From positions 74,281,395 through 74,345,394 of the forward strand of contig NC_081833.1 in the NCBI RefSeq assembly GCF_030867095.1: DNA of 64,000 nt, read 5' to 3'. The notes under the pieces are model-generated. The model was not told the origin of the DNA. It saw nothing but the letters and a program-made list of their open reading frames with translations, and ran no database searches. Made by a program: the position numbers and the translations under genes. Below, in pieces: positions 1 through 11,640 of the stretch (positions are counted from its first letter, which is position 1; each line of letters opens with the position of its first letter). The stretch comes from Alligator mississippiensis. Its lineage: Eukaryota; Chordata; Crocodylia; Alligatoridae.

Positions 1-1769
1 CTGCCGGATCCCCCCCCAGGTCGTGGCTGAGGCCTGGAGGGGGATCAGTGCATGTGGGATTGGATCTCCTCCGAGTCAGGGGAGATGCCAGGCCAGGCGC
101 CTTGCAGCCAGCGCTGTTGCTCGTGAGAGCCCACGTGGGAATGCAGCATTTCCCTGCTTTCCAAGCCCTCGCTGGCACCGAGCTGGGGAGGAGAAGGGGG
201 GATCAGGGCCTCTGCCAGGCTGCTGGGGAGAAGCGAGAGTCTAAGCACCCCGGTGTCCTGCAGCCAGGTATCTCCGGTCTGCATCATCTTCATCAGCTGC
301 TCGCCCGCCGCCCTCCATCAGTTCATTGCAAGCGACAGATGGCTGCAGACGAGACGCCCGCTCCAGATGTTAATCACGTCGCGAGCTGGAAATAGCATCC
401 CGGTGCCACTTCAGGGGCAAAAGGGGCAAAGGCATCAGGCGGGGGTGCAGGCGGGGAGGGAGATCGGCTAGATGGCAGCAGCCTCACCTCCTGGGTGCCA
501 GGCTTTCCCACCCATCCTTTTGCACCAACTTCACCGCATTTCTTTGGATGGGGGCTGGATTTCTGTTTACCAATTAGGCGATGAGCAGGGACAGAGCGTT
601 CCCGGGTAATTGCCACACGTGGATGAAAGGAGCTGGAGACAGGCCGAACCTGGGGCCCGTGCATCCGGCTCCCAAACCTTTGCAAGCAACTCGGATAAGA
701 GCGGGGTTTACAACCCATGCAATGGAGAGCCTACAGCCCCCAACCCCGTCTTCGGATCTGCCCGGCTGTAAAAGTCAGCGTCACACTGAAGGCAGGCAGC
801 AGCTGAGCAATCTGTAGCCAGATCTGGCATTCAGACAACCCAAATATTAGGAGTGCTGTGATCTGGCTCACTGGAGGGATGGGGAACAGCTGAGAAGTTC
901 AGATCCGGAGCCAGACTGTGATTCAAATCAGCTGCTCCGAAGTGGTTTATAGTCCTGGCTCCTGCTACATTTAGGGATGTGCGGGTTTTGGTTAAGGCCC
1001 AGCCGTTGTGCCTACAAAAATCGACCGTTTTTAAATGAATTACCTAACCTAGTTACCCCGTGCTCTTCTTTATCCTGAATTAATTTCTTCAGCAAGACTT
1101 ATGAGGCCTGTTTGGTTTTGTTCGTCAAGACATTTTGCAGGAAGGAATCGCAAAGGGCCTGGCATCTTTTTTTTGCACCATGTTGACTTTGAAAATGTCT
1201 CTGATCCATTTTAATACAAAATGGAAAATTAAGTATCATCAAATTCAATCTCCTTCTGTGAATGAGATGCTCCGGAAGATACGCGGTAGGGAAGAGTCTG
1301 GCACAGATGCCTGGAGCAACGAGCTAAATAGGATCGATTTCTGCTCCTTCCTGATTGTCACAAACCTCTGAACGACAGGACTAGTTATGCCCCCAATAGG
1401 ATGTTTGGGATAGTTTTTCTCTTTTAGCCTTGCCTACCGCAGCGGGGTGATTTCTATTTTTTTTTATGGAAATTTTTTATTTCTGAGAAAAACGCAGATG
1501 CACATTTGCAGAAATCAAACCAAGCCCCCCAAACAAAAGAGCTTTAAACATTTTATTTCAGCATTTTCAAACCAAAACACATTATTGCTGTTGGATTCAA
1601 AGCAACTTTTCATTTAAAAATGATTACTTCCATTTTCTCCCACGAACAAACGTTCACATGTTGCATTGGATCCCAAATGAATTTCCCTCAACTTCTCAAT
1701 TCCCTGAAAAGAGCTCAAGACATTTGTGTTTCTGGTTGGCCTCAAATGACATAAAGCAATGGCTGGAAA

Positions 1770-1965
1770 TTATGCAAAGTAGATTTAAATGAGATCTCAG
1801 GAAAAAAAAATTCCTTATTGTTAAAGAATGGAATAGACTCCCCAAGGAAGGGTTTTCAAGAGGAGTCTGGATAAGCGTTGAACTGTTCAGAAGTAGCACT
1901 CCTACATTCATGAAAGAGGTTGGGCTAGATGACCCCTGATGTCCCCTCCGGCCCCATGATTGGAA
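1770..1965 (+). repeat. CR1 LINE 3' fragment
   Basis: The text reads like the 3' end of a CR1 element in forward orientation. It has 'GAATAGACTCCCCAAGGAAG', 'TTCAAGAGGAGTCTGGATAA' and the terminal 'GGGCTAGATGACCCCTGATG' followed by 'CCATGATTGG'. No open frame survives, so it is an old, dead copy. Confidence 0.8.
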
Positions 1966-2464
1966 AAAAATTCAATATTGCAAGCAAATAAATTAAAAGT
2001 GCAAGTCACCTGGCTTAGCTCCGCTCCGCACCGGGCTCACAGTGCAGCCCTCGAAGGCTGTGGCTAGATGGTACTGCTGAAATGATGAAGAGTACAAAAT
2101 ATTGAAACCTAATGGTGATCATCTAGATCGTATTGCTTCTGCCTGTCTAGGCCAAAAATATCATTATAGCAGGGCAACGTGGTATGGCATGCCATTCACA
2201 TCATTATAACACATTGATTGGCCCCTTACATATGGGGAAGACCAACGAGCATTAAAAAAAAACTTGTTGGAAACCTTTATGGCTTTTTATACAGGCTTCA
2301 ATACGAGATGAATGTGTAGGGCAGATGGTCTGCTACTGGGGAAGCCCAGTGTCCATCCACTTTCAGGAGAGTATCTTCAGAGCGACAAAGACGACCAGTA
2401 TTGCCAGGTCTCGTGTTGGTCTTAAAGTCTACGCTTCGGGGATGGGAAAAACTTAGCTCTTTCT

Positions 2465-2660
2465 TATACATACACACACATATACACATACATACATATT
2501 GCATACACACACATACATGCACATATACACACACACACACATGCACACATATATATATACATATATACATATGCACACACACACATGCACACATATATAT
2601 ACATACATATGCACATACACACACATACATGCATGCACACACGCGCACACACATACAAAT
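2465..2660. repeat. Imperfect (CA)n/(TA)n microsatellite
   Basis: About 195 nt of alternating purine-pyrimidine sequence, mostly CA on the + strand, interrupted by TATATA blocks and by ATGCACACA or ATACATGCA phrases. Long frames on both strands through it are low-complexity Thr/His or Cys/Val/Tyr strings and are not genes. Confidence 0.95.
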
Positions 2661-3339
2661 CCACAGCCTGTATCCCCTGGGCCACAGGGTACAAACCCAT
2701 CCTCTTTGCTATTCATGACACCTACTTCTCACCTGCCCACAAGACCAGCCAGGAGAAGCCCCTTAAATAGCATGGTAGCAGAGATCACATGAGCTTTTCC
2801 TTCTTAATGAGGAATTAGGGTAGGGAGAGGAAAGCACAGAGGTAATAGGCAGGTCGAAGCTATCTGTGATAAGCAGGGAGTTTGGAATTTATCCACAGAT
2901 AGTTAATTGGTGTAGGGAATAGCTCAGCCTCGAGTACTGGCACTTTTTACTGCCTTCATAAATCACTGATTACAGGCCTTAGAGCAATAGCAAGCAAGCC
3001 AGGAGACCTGTGAAGAGTAAGTGGAATTAGGAATGGGCTTCAGCAGGTGGGGAAACCAGCAATCCCCTTGCTAACTGACCTTGTTTCCCATAGAAATTGC
3101 CTGGACAGAGTGCTGCCTTTAGCCTCTGGTACCTCGCCCTCCCTCCGCACCCGAGATTTCGTGCAGGTCTTCAGGCCAGGAAGGCATCCAGCATGGGGCC
3201 GGTCTGGAGCGGAGGACCAGCACTTCCCAAGGAAGGGAAGGGACAAGGCGTTAGGATTTGATGCTGGGGACATCGAGTCTGTTCTGAAGAGCAATGAAAC
3301 GAGGTCAGGGCCTTGGAGTAAAAGCCTCTGGCTTGTTTG

Positions 3340-3455
3340 GTCTCCTGCTGACCCAGTCTGTGAATTGAGCGTTAGAGAGAGGGTGAATAGAGGCACAGCA
3401 GGAGACGAGGTGACTGGCCTAAGGTCATTTGGGGAGCCAGTGGCAGAGCCAGCAA
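3340..3455 (-). repeat. MIR-like SINE fragment
   Basis: The stretch around 'GAGGCACAGCAGGAGACGAG' followed by 'GTGACTGGCCTAAGGTCA' resembles the reverse complement of the MIR core ('aaactgaggcacagagaggttaagtgacttgcccaaggtcac'-type text). It is degraded and was assigned by eye only. Confidence 0.55.
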
Positions 3456-4225
3456 GAGATGCCTCCCCACCTTTGAGGCAGGATGTCAGAGGTGCAGAGC
3501 AGAGTGCCGGCTGGAGGTGCCCTCTCTGCACTCTGCACAAGGTGAAGGTCCCTTATCTGGGGCAGGGCACCCTGCCTACCTGCTTCAGGGTGAGCCAGTG
3601 ATCCCGAGGAGAGGACCTTGGAGCTGGAGACAGCTGCACGCTTAGGTGCAACAAGGGTGGGCAACGTCCCCCTCAGCCGGTAACGCAGCCTGCGAGCTGG
3701 TGACACACACCCACGGGTCTGTCTAGGAAACCCCAGCGTCTGCTCGCTCCCCTGGCTGCGAAGCTGCTCGGTTTTCCAGAATGGATTCTGCTTAGGCTGC
3801 ACATTACCGTCCATTAGCGCTTCCTCCCTCGAACATTTCGTCTCTGCCAGGCTGGCAGACCTCCGGAAAGCCAGCAGGCAGGGTGTGCTCTGCTGGGAGC
3901 AGCTGGGAAACATTTGCAGCTGGAGAGTCCTGGGGCTGGGGAGAGAAGGACAGCTGGGGAAAAGGTCAGGAGGAGGCAGGAAGGGTGGGAAGACAGGAAG
4001 ATGCACGGAGGACGGAAAGCCTGACGGGTCCATCTACAGCTCAATGCAACGATGAGCAAGCTCGTATCCCCACCCCAAGGTCAGCATGGTCTAGGACCAT
4101 TAGAAAGGTGGCAGGTTGAACCCAGTGTTGCCCCTAAAGCTCCCCAGGAAGTGGAGGGAGCAGCTGCTGTGACTCTTGAGACCCTCCTCCAGGGCTAGGG
4201 ACAGACATTGCACACAAACCGCGAT

Positions 4226-4346
4226 CAGAAACAGGTTGCAACCCGTAACAGAACAGTTCAGGGCACACAAACCAGTTTCAACTGGTTTAAGATCAACCTG
4301 GTTGAAAGCGGCATCAGACTTAACAGATTTCGGTCAAACCGGTTTA
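4226..4346. other. Cluster of AACC/GGTT palindromes
   Basis: The segment contains AAACCAGTT-TC-AACTGGTTT (4269-4288, 9-bp perfect arms), CAACCTGGTTGAAA (about 4296-4309) and a perfect AAACCGGTTT palindrome (4336-4345). AACCGGTT is the known core bound by Grainyhead-like/TFCP2 factors. Whether this is a regulatory site or a fragment of a mobile element is not decided by the sequence. A looser relative of the text occurs at 11568-11640. Confidence 0.4.
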
Positions 4347-5940
4347 TGGAGACCACACAGCGGTGGTCAGAGCTGAAGAGGAGAGGTCTCTGGTTGTCCC
4401 CGGTAGAAGGGCAGATCAAGGCCAGGTCAGAGGCTTTGCAGCGTTGTAAATGCACCTGATGCTTATGCACTACCCCGAAGCGACCCAAGGGAGAAGGATG
4501 TGGGGTGGGGTAAACATGCCTTGATGTAAATGGAGCTACGCCACGGCTGGATTTGGCCTTGCCTCGTCACAATAATGTCATTGTCTATAGGAGAAGCCTG
4601 CCCCGCTCCCATCGTGGTATCTCCCCTCCATCCCTGGAGGCAGGGGGAGGATTGAACAGCGATTATTTATCAGAGACGCTGATGGGGACAGTGCCGGAGT
4701 AATCAGTCTTTCCTGCCCAAGTGCAGGGGGGCTAGGCCCACTGATCTGTGTCCAGCCCCTAACATCTACGAAGGCCTGACCCTCTGCGGGGGCTATGAGA
4801 TGGCTGCAAGAATTAGGGGTGCCGTGGGGTGCAAAGCAGCTCACGCCGCCCACCTGCCTATGGGCAGAGCGGGGCAGCGTGGCCAGGCTAAGTGGGTGTC
4901 CTGCTAGCTCCTTCCCCTCCCCGCAACCACCTTTGAATTGGCTGTTCCTCCTGCTGGAGACAGAAGCCAGGCAGTCTGCAGTGGCTATTAATAATTCAGT
5001 CCCAGTTTGCACCCTCTAGCGAGAGCGAGGAGAGGATAAAGCTCCCCTTCCGATCAATCTCCCATTGCTTTCAGACAGAACCTGAGAAGAGGCGGGCTGA
5101 GCCCCTTGCCAGCCTCCCTCCCCAAAGGTTATGTGGCTATTGATCCCAAGCAGATACCGCTGGAGGCCCTTTCCCGGCTGCAATGCCTCTCCGCTGGCGG
5201 GGCTGTGGGGCTATCACATACCCTTTGGGGAGGGTGACATCATGTACACAGCGTTCGCTCAGCTCCCCTGGGCCAAGGGGTTTGTCTGCTCTCCATTACA
5301 GCAGTGTAATTGCAGAGTAACCCCGCCCGAGGCAATCGGGTTGGGCCAGATCCTTCTCCCTGGTGCACTGCTGTAGATCTGGAGGAAGCCACTGAAGTCT
5401 GCATGACCAGTGGCTGATCCCACAGCAGCTTTGTCTGGGGATGCTCTCATAAGAGTCCACATGTGGTTTTGTCCTTTGCGTATACCCTCTGTCTGATTCC
5501 ACAATCAATTCCCTCGTGAGCAAACCCGGAGGACCAGGGTCTCCTCTCAATTGCACAGATATAAACCTAGAGGACGCCCTGCTGTTAACAGGGAACGGGG
5601 GAAGATGGCTGCTTTACGCCAGCATAGATCTGGAGTGGATCCCCTGAAGGTTGCACCTTCCCCTTCTTCTTCTTTATATTCAGCAGATATCTGCTGAAAA
5701 GCTGACTTTGGATTTGGATCTCTGGGCTGTTCTGCGGCTGTTGCTTCTAACCTCCTGGAGGTCTCATCCTTATCCCTGTGATATCTCACCTAGCCAGTTA
5801 AGACTTCAAGAGGGAAGGATGCGGCCAGGTGAAAGGGGGAGGGAGCAGCACACACAGGACCAGGAGGAAGGGATGCTCATCCACTTCTCTGGAGGCTGTA
5901 GTTTTTTTCCCAGGCAGAGTATGTGGCTTCTTTCATAGGC

Positions 5941-6070
5941 TGGGGCAAGTCACACCACTGCTCTGTGCCTCAGTTTTTCTGCTGTAAAATGGGGTTGATA
6001 ACACCCACCTAACCTCAAGTGTTGTGAGGGTTAATTAGTACTTGCAAATCACTCTCAATATGAAAAGTGT
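5941..6070 (+). repeat. MIR-like SINE fragment
   Basis: 'CTCTGTGCCTCAGTTTTTCT' followed by 'GTAAAATGGGGTTGATAA' and 'TTGTGAGGGTTAATTAGTA' matches the conserved 3' half of MIR. Confidence 0.8.
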
Positions 6071-6232
6071 GCCAGTATAATGGGAAGCAGGAGGAGCAGA
6101 TGAGCTTGGAGAAGCCAGCAAACAGTCCTTCTCCCTGCACCTCCAACCAGTTCTCTGAACAGCAGCAAAGAAGGATGAGCATTGCAAAACTCAGCTCTGG
6201 ACTTCCCCAGCAGTGGTTTATATCCCCAGGAA

Positions 6233-6410
6233 TTCATAGTTTCTAGGGTTTCATAGTTGCTAGAGTTTCATAGTTTCTAGGGTCGGAAGGGACCTGAACA
6301 GATCATCAAGTCCGACACCCTGGCCTGTGCAGGAACGAGCGCTGGGATCATAATACCGCAGCCAGATATCTATCCAACCTCCTCTTGAAGACCCCCAAGG
6401 GGGGATCAGT
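6233..6410 (-). repeat. CR1 LINE 3' fragment with reiterated terminal motif
   Basis: It begins with three degenerate copies of a 'TTTCATAGTTTCTAGGG' phrase, then 'GGTCGGAAGGGACCTGAACA' and 'CCTCCTCTTGAAGACCCCCA'. This is the reverse-oriented 3' end of a CR1 element. The amplified terminus (6236-6284) is longer than in the other copies in this window. Confidence 0.8.
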
Positions 6411-6424
6411 TAAATGGGGGGACT

Positions 6425-6615
6425 GAAGTTGCTGGGATTAAGAGATCCTGACTATCTGGGTGCTAGTCCAGATGCCTCTCGTTTAGTTGTCAGCAACCCA
6501 TGTTGTCATCTCTGCCTCAGTTTCCCCACCTTAAAAGTGGCTGCTGGTCTCTTCTGGACAGCACTTTGAGATCGGTCGGGGTGTGAAAATCATCAGAGAA
6601 GAGCTAAATGGTGTT
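6425..6615 (+). repeat. MIR-like SINE fragment
   Basis: 'TCTCTGCCTCAGTTTCCCCA' and a downstream 'AGCACTTTGAGATCGGTC' with 'GAGCTAAATGGTGTT' fit a degraded MIR or MIR-related SINE in forward orientation. Confidence 0.65.
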
Positions 6616-8696
6616 CTTGGCTATGAGTCTGTCTGATGCAATGGTGGCAGGCACCAGAGAAAAGCCTGCAAAATAAATCAGCACTAAAACCAGCAGAAAG
6701 AGAAGGAGGCTCCCTGTTTTGCACCCTGCTGCCATTTGGCCCTTGGTGTCAGACTCTTTTGGTCTAGGATGCAGCTTTTCACTAGCAGATCCTTTGGGAT
6801 GTGACCCTTTCCATGACCTCTAAGTCTTTTCCTTTCTTCTTGCTTAGAGATTTCCAGGTTGCGTCGAGGTGAAAGGAGGGGTCCAAGCGTTGTGCGCGCA
6901 AGAAGTGCGTGTCTTCTTCTCTCCCCTGGTCTCGCTAAATCCTGCACTGATTTTCAAATACCAGATACAGCCCGGCACCGTGTGTGGCTGTCTGCTGCTT
7001 GAAGGGAGGGTGAGGGATGGAGGTTTCAGTGCTCTGAAACAGTTTTCTCCAGAATTTCCTGAAGCAATTTCTAACAGGTCGCGCATGTTATATAATGAAT
7101 ATTCCTGTTTAAAAAAACACATGAATAGTTCGTATTGGAGACAGAAAACGTTCCCCATCCTGTAGGAAGATAAAGATGCACTTAAAAAACCTGCCTGATT
7201 ACATATTGACCCGCGAGACAAAGTGAATCCAGTGGAGCCAGCTCAGCCTCCTAGGAAAACTCGAGATAGTTCATCATATACCCTGGTGAAGTCACTTGTT
7301 CCTTAACTGCTGCCTTGCTGATTAACATTACAGGTATGAACAAGCAGAAATGCATGTCCCACGCTGGCAAATCTGCCATCAGGGCTTTTACAGCTGTCAT
7401 TAACATCCCAGGCACCTCCAGCTAAAACCCGTCCACCGTATCACTGAGTATTCCCCTGCTGTTACCCAGCAGACCAACTTGAATTTTCAGTTTGTTGCAC
7501 TGTTGCATCTTGTCTCAAATGTAATTTAAACTATAAGCTCTCCAGGGCAAGGATGGTTTCATTATAAGTGTCTGTATAGTGCCTAACGTTGCAGTCCTAA
7601 TTGAGGGCTAGTGCAATCCAATGGCTCAAAATCTGCAAACTCAGGTGTGTAAAGCTAAGGGCCTACATCTGTATTTTGGTAATTAATAAATGCAGCCTGC
7701 ATTTTAGGAGGGCAGGAGACTGGAGCTACGGGTGTTTGATACTTGCAGGAAATAGCCTGTTTATCCTCTATGACGAGCTACAAAATTAAGTGCTTAGGCT
7801 CTATGCACTGTGGTTGGCAGGTTGTGTCCCTTGCTAGGAAGGAATCAGGATTTATCCCCTTCAAAGTGACATGATGTCTGGTGAAGCTTGGTTAAAAATT
7901 CTGCAAAAGATGTCTTTGGGTATTGTGATAGTGACTCAAATGATTTTCCTTTCGTTAAGCATTTAATTCAGATAAACACGGTGGTGTTGAGTGTAGCCCC
8001 AGAGCCTTCTCCGCAGCGGCTGACATTTCAGTACACTGCAAAGTAAAATGCCAGCAGGGTTGCTCCCCAGGGCTGCAGGCGGTTCGTATTTTCGTATGGG
8101 AAACGCCAGGACTTTGCGGCTCTGCAGGGGCTTGGACCAAGCCGTCTTGTTTCCCTGCTAAGACCCAAGCAGGTGGATCCACTTGTGTCTCGACTGGGCT
8201 CGGCAAACAGGCTGACGGGGGGAGAGAAGCCGAGTCCAAACATGAGGACTGGCTCACGTTCCCATTTGAGTTTCGTTTCTGACTTTGCAAGGAGCAGATT
8301 TGGTCTGTTGAGGTGGAGCCAAGCTGCACGGGGATTAAACAGGGAGGACTTGGTGGCAAGTCTTCGATTACAGGGCATTGTGTGAAAATCAGAGTAGGCC
8401 TGGGGTACGTCCCCGACTCCCGGAGAAACCTCTTCCTTCCCCTTCACGAGGACTCTGGACCACAGAGATCACCTTCTCTGCAATCTCCCCCAGATTTATG
8501 TTGCCTTTAGGGCAAGGGGGAAGAGCGCTTTGGGGGTTCGTTCCCTGCTGTGTGAGTGCCCATGCCACACAGATCAGCAATGCCAATAAAGCTTAGAGTT
8601 TTTTACTTTATTTGCAAACTGTGGTGCCGTTATGAAAGGAGCATCCCTGAAATCCCACATGCACCGGCTTCCTTGGATTTACTTGGTGTTGTCCTA

Positions 8697-9190
8697 AGAT
8701 CATAGTCATGGAAAATGAGGGTGGGGAGGGACCTTAGGAGGCCATGTAGGCCAACCCCCTGCTCCAAGCAGGACCAGACCCAGCTAGATCATCCCACCCA
8801 AGGCTTTGTCTAGCTGGGTCTTAAACACCTCCAAGGATGGAGAGTCCACAATCTCTCTGGGTGACCTGTGCCAGTGCTTTACTGGTGAGAAAATTCTTCC
8901 TAATATCTAACCTCAACTTGCCTTGCTGCAGCTTGAGCCCATTGCTCCGTGTCCTGTTGTCTGCCCTCACTAAGAGCAGCCCAGCTCCATCGTCTTTGCA
9001 ACTCCCTGCAGGGAGGTGAAGGCTGCTATTAAATTAAATCCCCTTGGTCTTCTCTTCTCCAGACTAAATCAGCCCAGTTCCCTCAACCCCTCCTCACAAG
9101 TCATGTCCCCCCAGCCCCCCAACCATTTTTGTTGCCTTTTTCTGGACTCTCCAATTTGTCCACAACCTTTCTGTAGTGGGGAGCCACTAG
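8697..9190 (-). repeat. CR1 LINE 3' fragment, about 490 nt
   Basis: It starts with 'GATCATAGTCATGGAAAATG' and continues through 'GGGAGGGACCTTAGGAGG', 'CTCCAAGCAGGACCAGACCC', 'ACACCTCCAAGGATGGAGAG' and 'CAATTTGTCCACAACCTTTC'. This is the usual order of a reverse-oriented sauropsid CR1. It is closely related to the copy at 18972-19470, so both probably belong to one subfamily. Confidence 0.92.
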
Positions 9191-9559
9191 AGATAATGGA
9201 AAAGAGAAAATATTCATTGGCCTGAAAAAAACCAAAGCGCGCACAAAATGTCGTCCTTTAGTTCGATGCGATTTTGCAAACCAGAATTTCCCCCAATGCA
9301 ACATTTCTGAGCAAATGGCATTTTCTCACAGAAAAAAATGTGGAAAAAAAATTCAACTCTCTCCCAGCACAGAGCTCGTGTCAGCCGAATAGCCCCGTTA
9401 TTGCTTAGATAACGTTTTACCTTGCAAAATATTTCTTGGAGTTGGATGGTCCCCATTTGATAATGAAGCCTAAGGCATGGATTGCAAATCTCTTGTGTGC
9501 TTCCGCTCCTCCCCGAGTTCAGTGCATCCCTGTGGGTTCGCACACATCCAAGCGATGTT

Positions 9560-9795
9560 AAAAATACAGGACTACAGTGCTGGAAAGGACAGGGACCTCC
9601 TGGGTCATCAGCTCCAGTCCCCTGCTACCTCAGGGTAAGCTGAGCAAACCCTGTCTTAAGGAATTAGGTTTTTTGCCCCTTGGTCCAACGGAAAGGTTTT
9701 TCCAGGGCTTCACTCCTGCGGTCCAAAACCTTGTTCTACTTTTCAGCTGGTTTTTATACATGGCCAGCGTGTTCCCAGCCTGAACCGTCACCTGA
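9560..9795 (-). repeat. Degraded CR1-like fragment
   Basis: 'GCTGGAAAGGACAGGGACCT' with 'CCTGGGTCATCAGCTCCAGT' recalls the start of reverse-oriented CR1 copies, but the rest diverges. It could be an older CR1/L3-type element. Confidence 0.5.
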
Positions 9796-10477
9796 AATAC
9801 CATTCAAGTGTTGCCTACTTTCTTCCTGACGTGCCCCGATCAGCACCCAACCCAGCCTAGGTCTGCAGCAACAGCCCAACCCTTTTAGGAAACACCAGTG
9901 TTGAAGTGCAGATTGCTAAAGAAAGTCTTTCTCAGCTCTTCCCCCGACAAAGCCAGCCCTGAGAAGCCTGTTGGCATTCCTGAAAAGCCAGGGTCTTCCT
10001 TTCAAATCAGTTTATTCCAGCTTCTTATAGATTAGACAGAGCAGATAAGCTTGGCATTATGGCCCCCTCTTAGGTATTATCCTTTCCCCTGTCAGCTCCA
10101 GCCAAATCACAGCAGATCTGCAAAGATTTGTGAAAATCTGTTGGGTGGTTGGTTGGGTTTTTTTTCCCCTGCCAGCTCTGCCTGCCAATTTGACCGGTTG
10201 CCCAGCCGTGATCAGAGGCGAGCAAATCAGTTTGGCATTAAAAGAAGACGACCAAAGTTAGCCCCGGATTTCAGCCCTCAGGCTGCCGAGATAACACTTT
10301 TCCCCGGGACGGTCAAAGCTAATTGCAGTGAATTGCCGTTCAAGGTGCATGTGGAAATGACTGTCCTTAACTCCCACCTGTTTTGATGGAGTCAAAGCCA
10401 GGGAGAATCAGGCCTAGGATAAACCCAAGGTCTCTTTTCAACCCTAGCGACAAACTATTGCTGCCCAGAAGAGAAGA

Positions 10478-10682
10478 GAGCAGTTTTCAACCTTTTTTCT
10501 CATTTGAAGACCCCCTCAAACGTTTCAAATGAAGGTGTGGACCCCTTTGGGAATTTCAGATGGAGGTGCAGACCCCTTTCACATACTTTTGAATGATCGT
10601 AGTCATCTTTTGAGGACCCCTTAGACACAGTCTGCAGACCGCCGGGGGTCCGAGGACCGCAGGTTGGAAACTGCCGGACTAG
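10478..10682. mobile_element. Nonautonomous hAT-like element (Charlie-type termini), degraded
   Basis: The ends are 'GCAGTTTTCAACCTTTTTTC' on the left and 'GCAGGTTGGAAACTGCCGGA' on the right, inverted relatives of each other and of the CAGTGGTTCTCAACCT terminus of hAT-Charlie elements. The interior repeats 'GAGGTGCAGACCCCTTT'-like phrases. I see no transposase. The family assignment comes from recalled termini; no target-site duplication was established. Confidence 0.6.
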
Positions 10683-11567
10683 AGAGAAGAAGCAACAAGT
10701 GGAGATCAGAAATAAATGGAGACAAAGCAGAAGGACGAGCAGAGGGAGCAGTCTCATAACTGAGCCATGTGTGTGATCAGCTGGCTTTGGATCATATTTG
10801 CTCCATCCTTAGACCTGGCCCCTACTCTTTTATTTTTAAAGACTGTTTCTTGCCTGCCTCCACTCGCTGCTGGCCCAGCAGATCCACCCCAATACTGCAG
10901 CTGCTGTTGGAGTTACGCTTGTGCCAGATGGGAAAGATTAAACCATATTCTTATTTACTGTGGTTTCTAGGAGGTGACAGGAGGGCTTGAGCCATAGGAA
11001 GATTTTCTGTAGCAAAGCAGGGCTCGTGGCTGAGTTAAACTGTCTGGAACTGGGCAGCAATCGGAGACGGCGAGGTTAAAGGAAACCCTAATAATAACCT
11101 TGAAAATGCAAATGTTAGTATTAGGTTGGAAATGAAATCCAACGACTGAGTAGCATCGGGGTATCATTAGGTTTGTCTGCTCCTTTCAGCAAGTAGAGGC
11201 TATTGGTAGGACAAGGAATCATTATGTTATTTCCATCATTCATTAATAACACCCAACTGTTATCTTAAGCTCTTTCATCTCAGTGGATCCAGGGCTCTGC
11301 AAACCATGCAAATCCATGCAAGAACTATTCCACTGACAACTGAAATGCAGCCACTTCTGGGGTGGAGCACAGAGCTGCTTAGAAATATTACCCATAGAAG
11401 AGCACTGGACAGCAGCTCTGTGTTGGCAGTGTCTGAGCCACATCCGGAGGGGAAGATGTATGACTAGGCCCTAAGGGAGTGTAAACTGATATGACTTGGT
11501 ACAAATCAGAGCAAAATCAGAGGAATATTACTGTAAATCTCACATTGGTAAAGGGGAGGTGGGGGGC

Positions 11568-11640
11568 TGAAACAGTTCAGTTTAAACACAAACGTAGCCT
11601 GGTTTAAACACAAACTTAGGCTGGTTTAAATGAACTAAGC
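11568..11640. repeat. Two-copy direct repeat (about 27 bp)
   Basis: 'GGTTTAAACACAAACTTAGG' and a near copy beginning 'AGTTTAAACACAAACGTAGC' lie in tandem, followed by another GGTTTAAA. The motif resembles the AACTGGTTTAA cluster at 4.27 kb, which hints at a shared dispersed family. Confidence 0.5.

Noticed and set aside
2465..2660. Tandem array considered as a CRISPR or satellite
   Set aside because: It is simple CA/TA microsatellite sequence with no fixed repeat and spacer structure, and the genome is vertebrate.
3047..4033. Open frames of 184 and 202 codons in opposite directions
   Set aside because: Low-complexity Pro/Ser-rich translations without domains, partly over a MIR-like repeat, inside an intron.
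8440..8610. AATAAA at about 8583 with a plausible 3' end context
   Set aside because: No upstream exon or open frame of convincing character leads to it, so an isolated hexamer is not evidence of a gene end.
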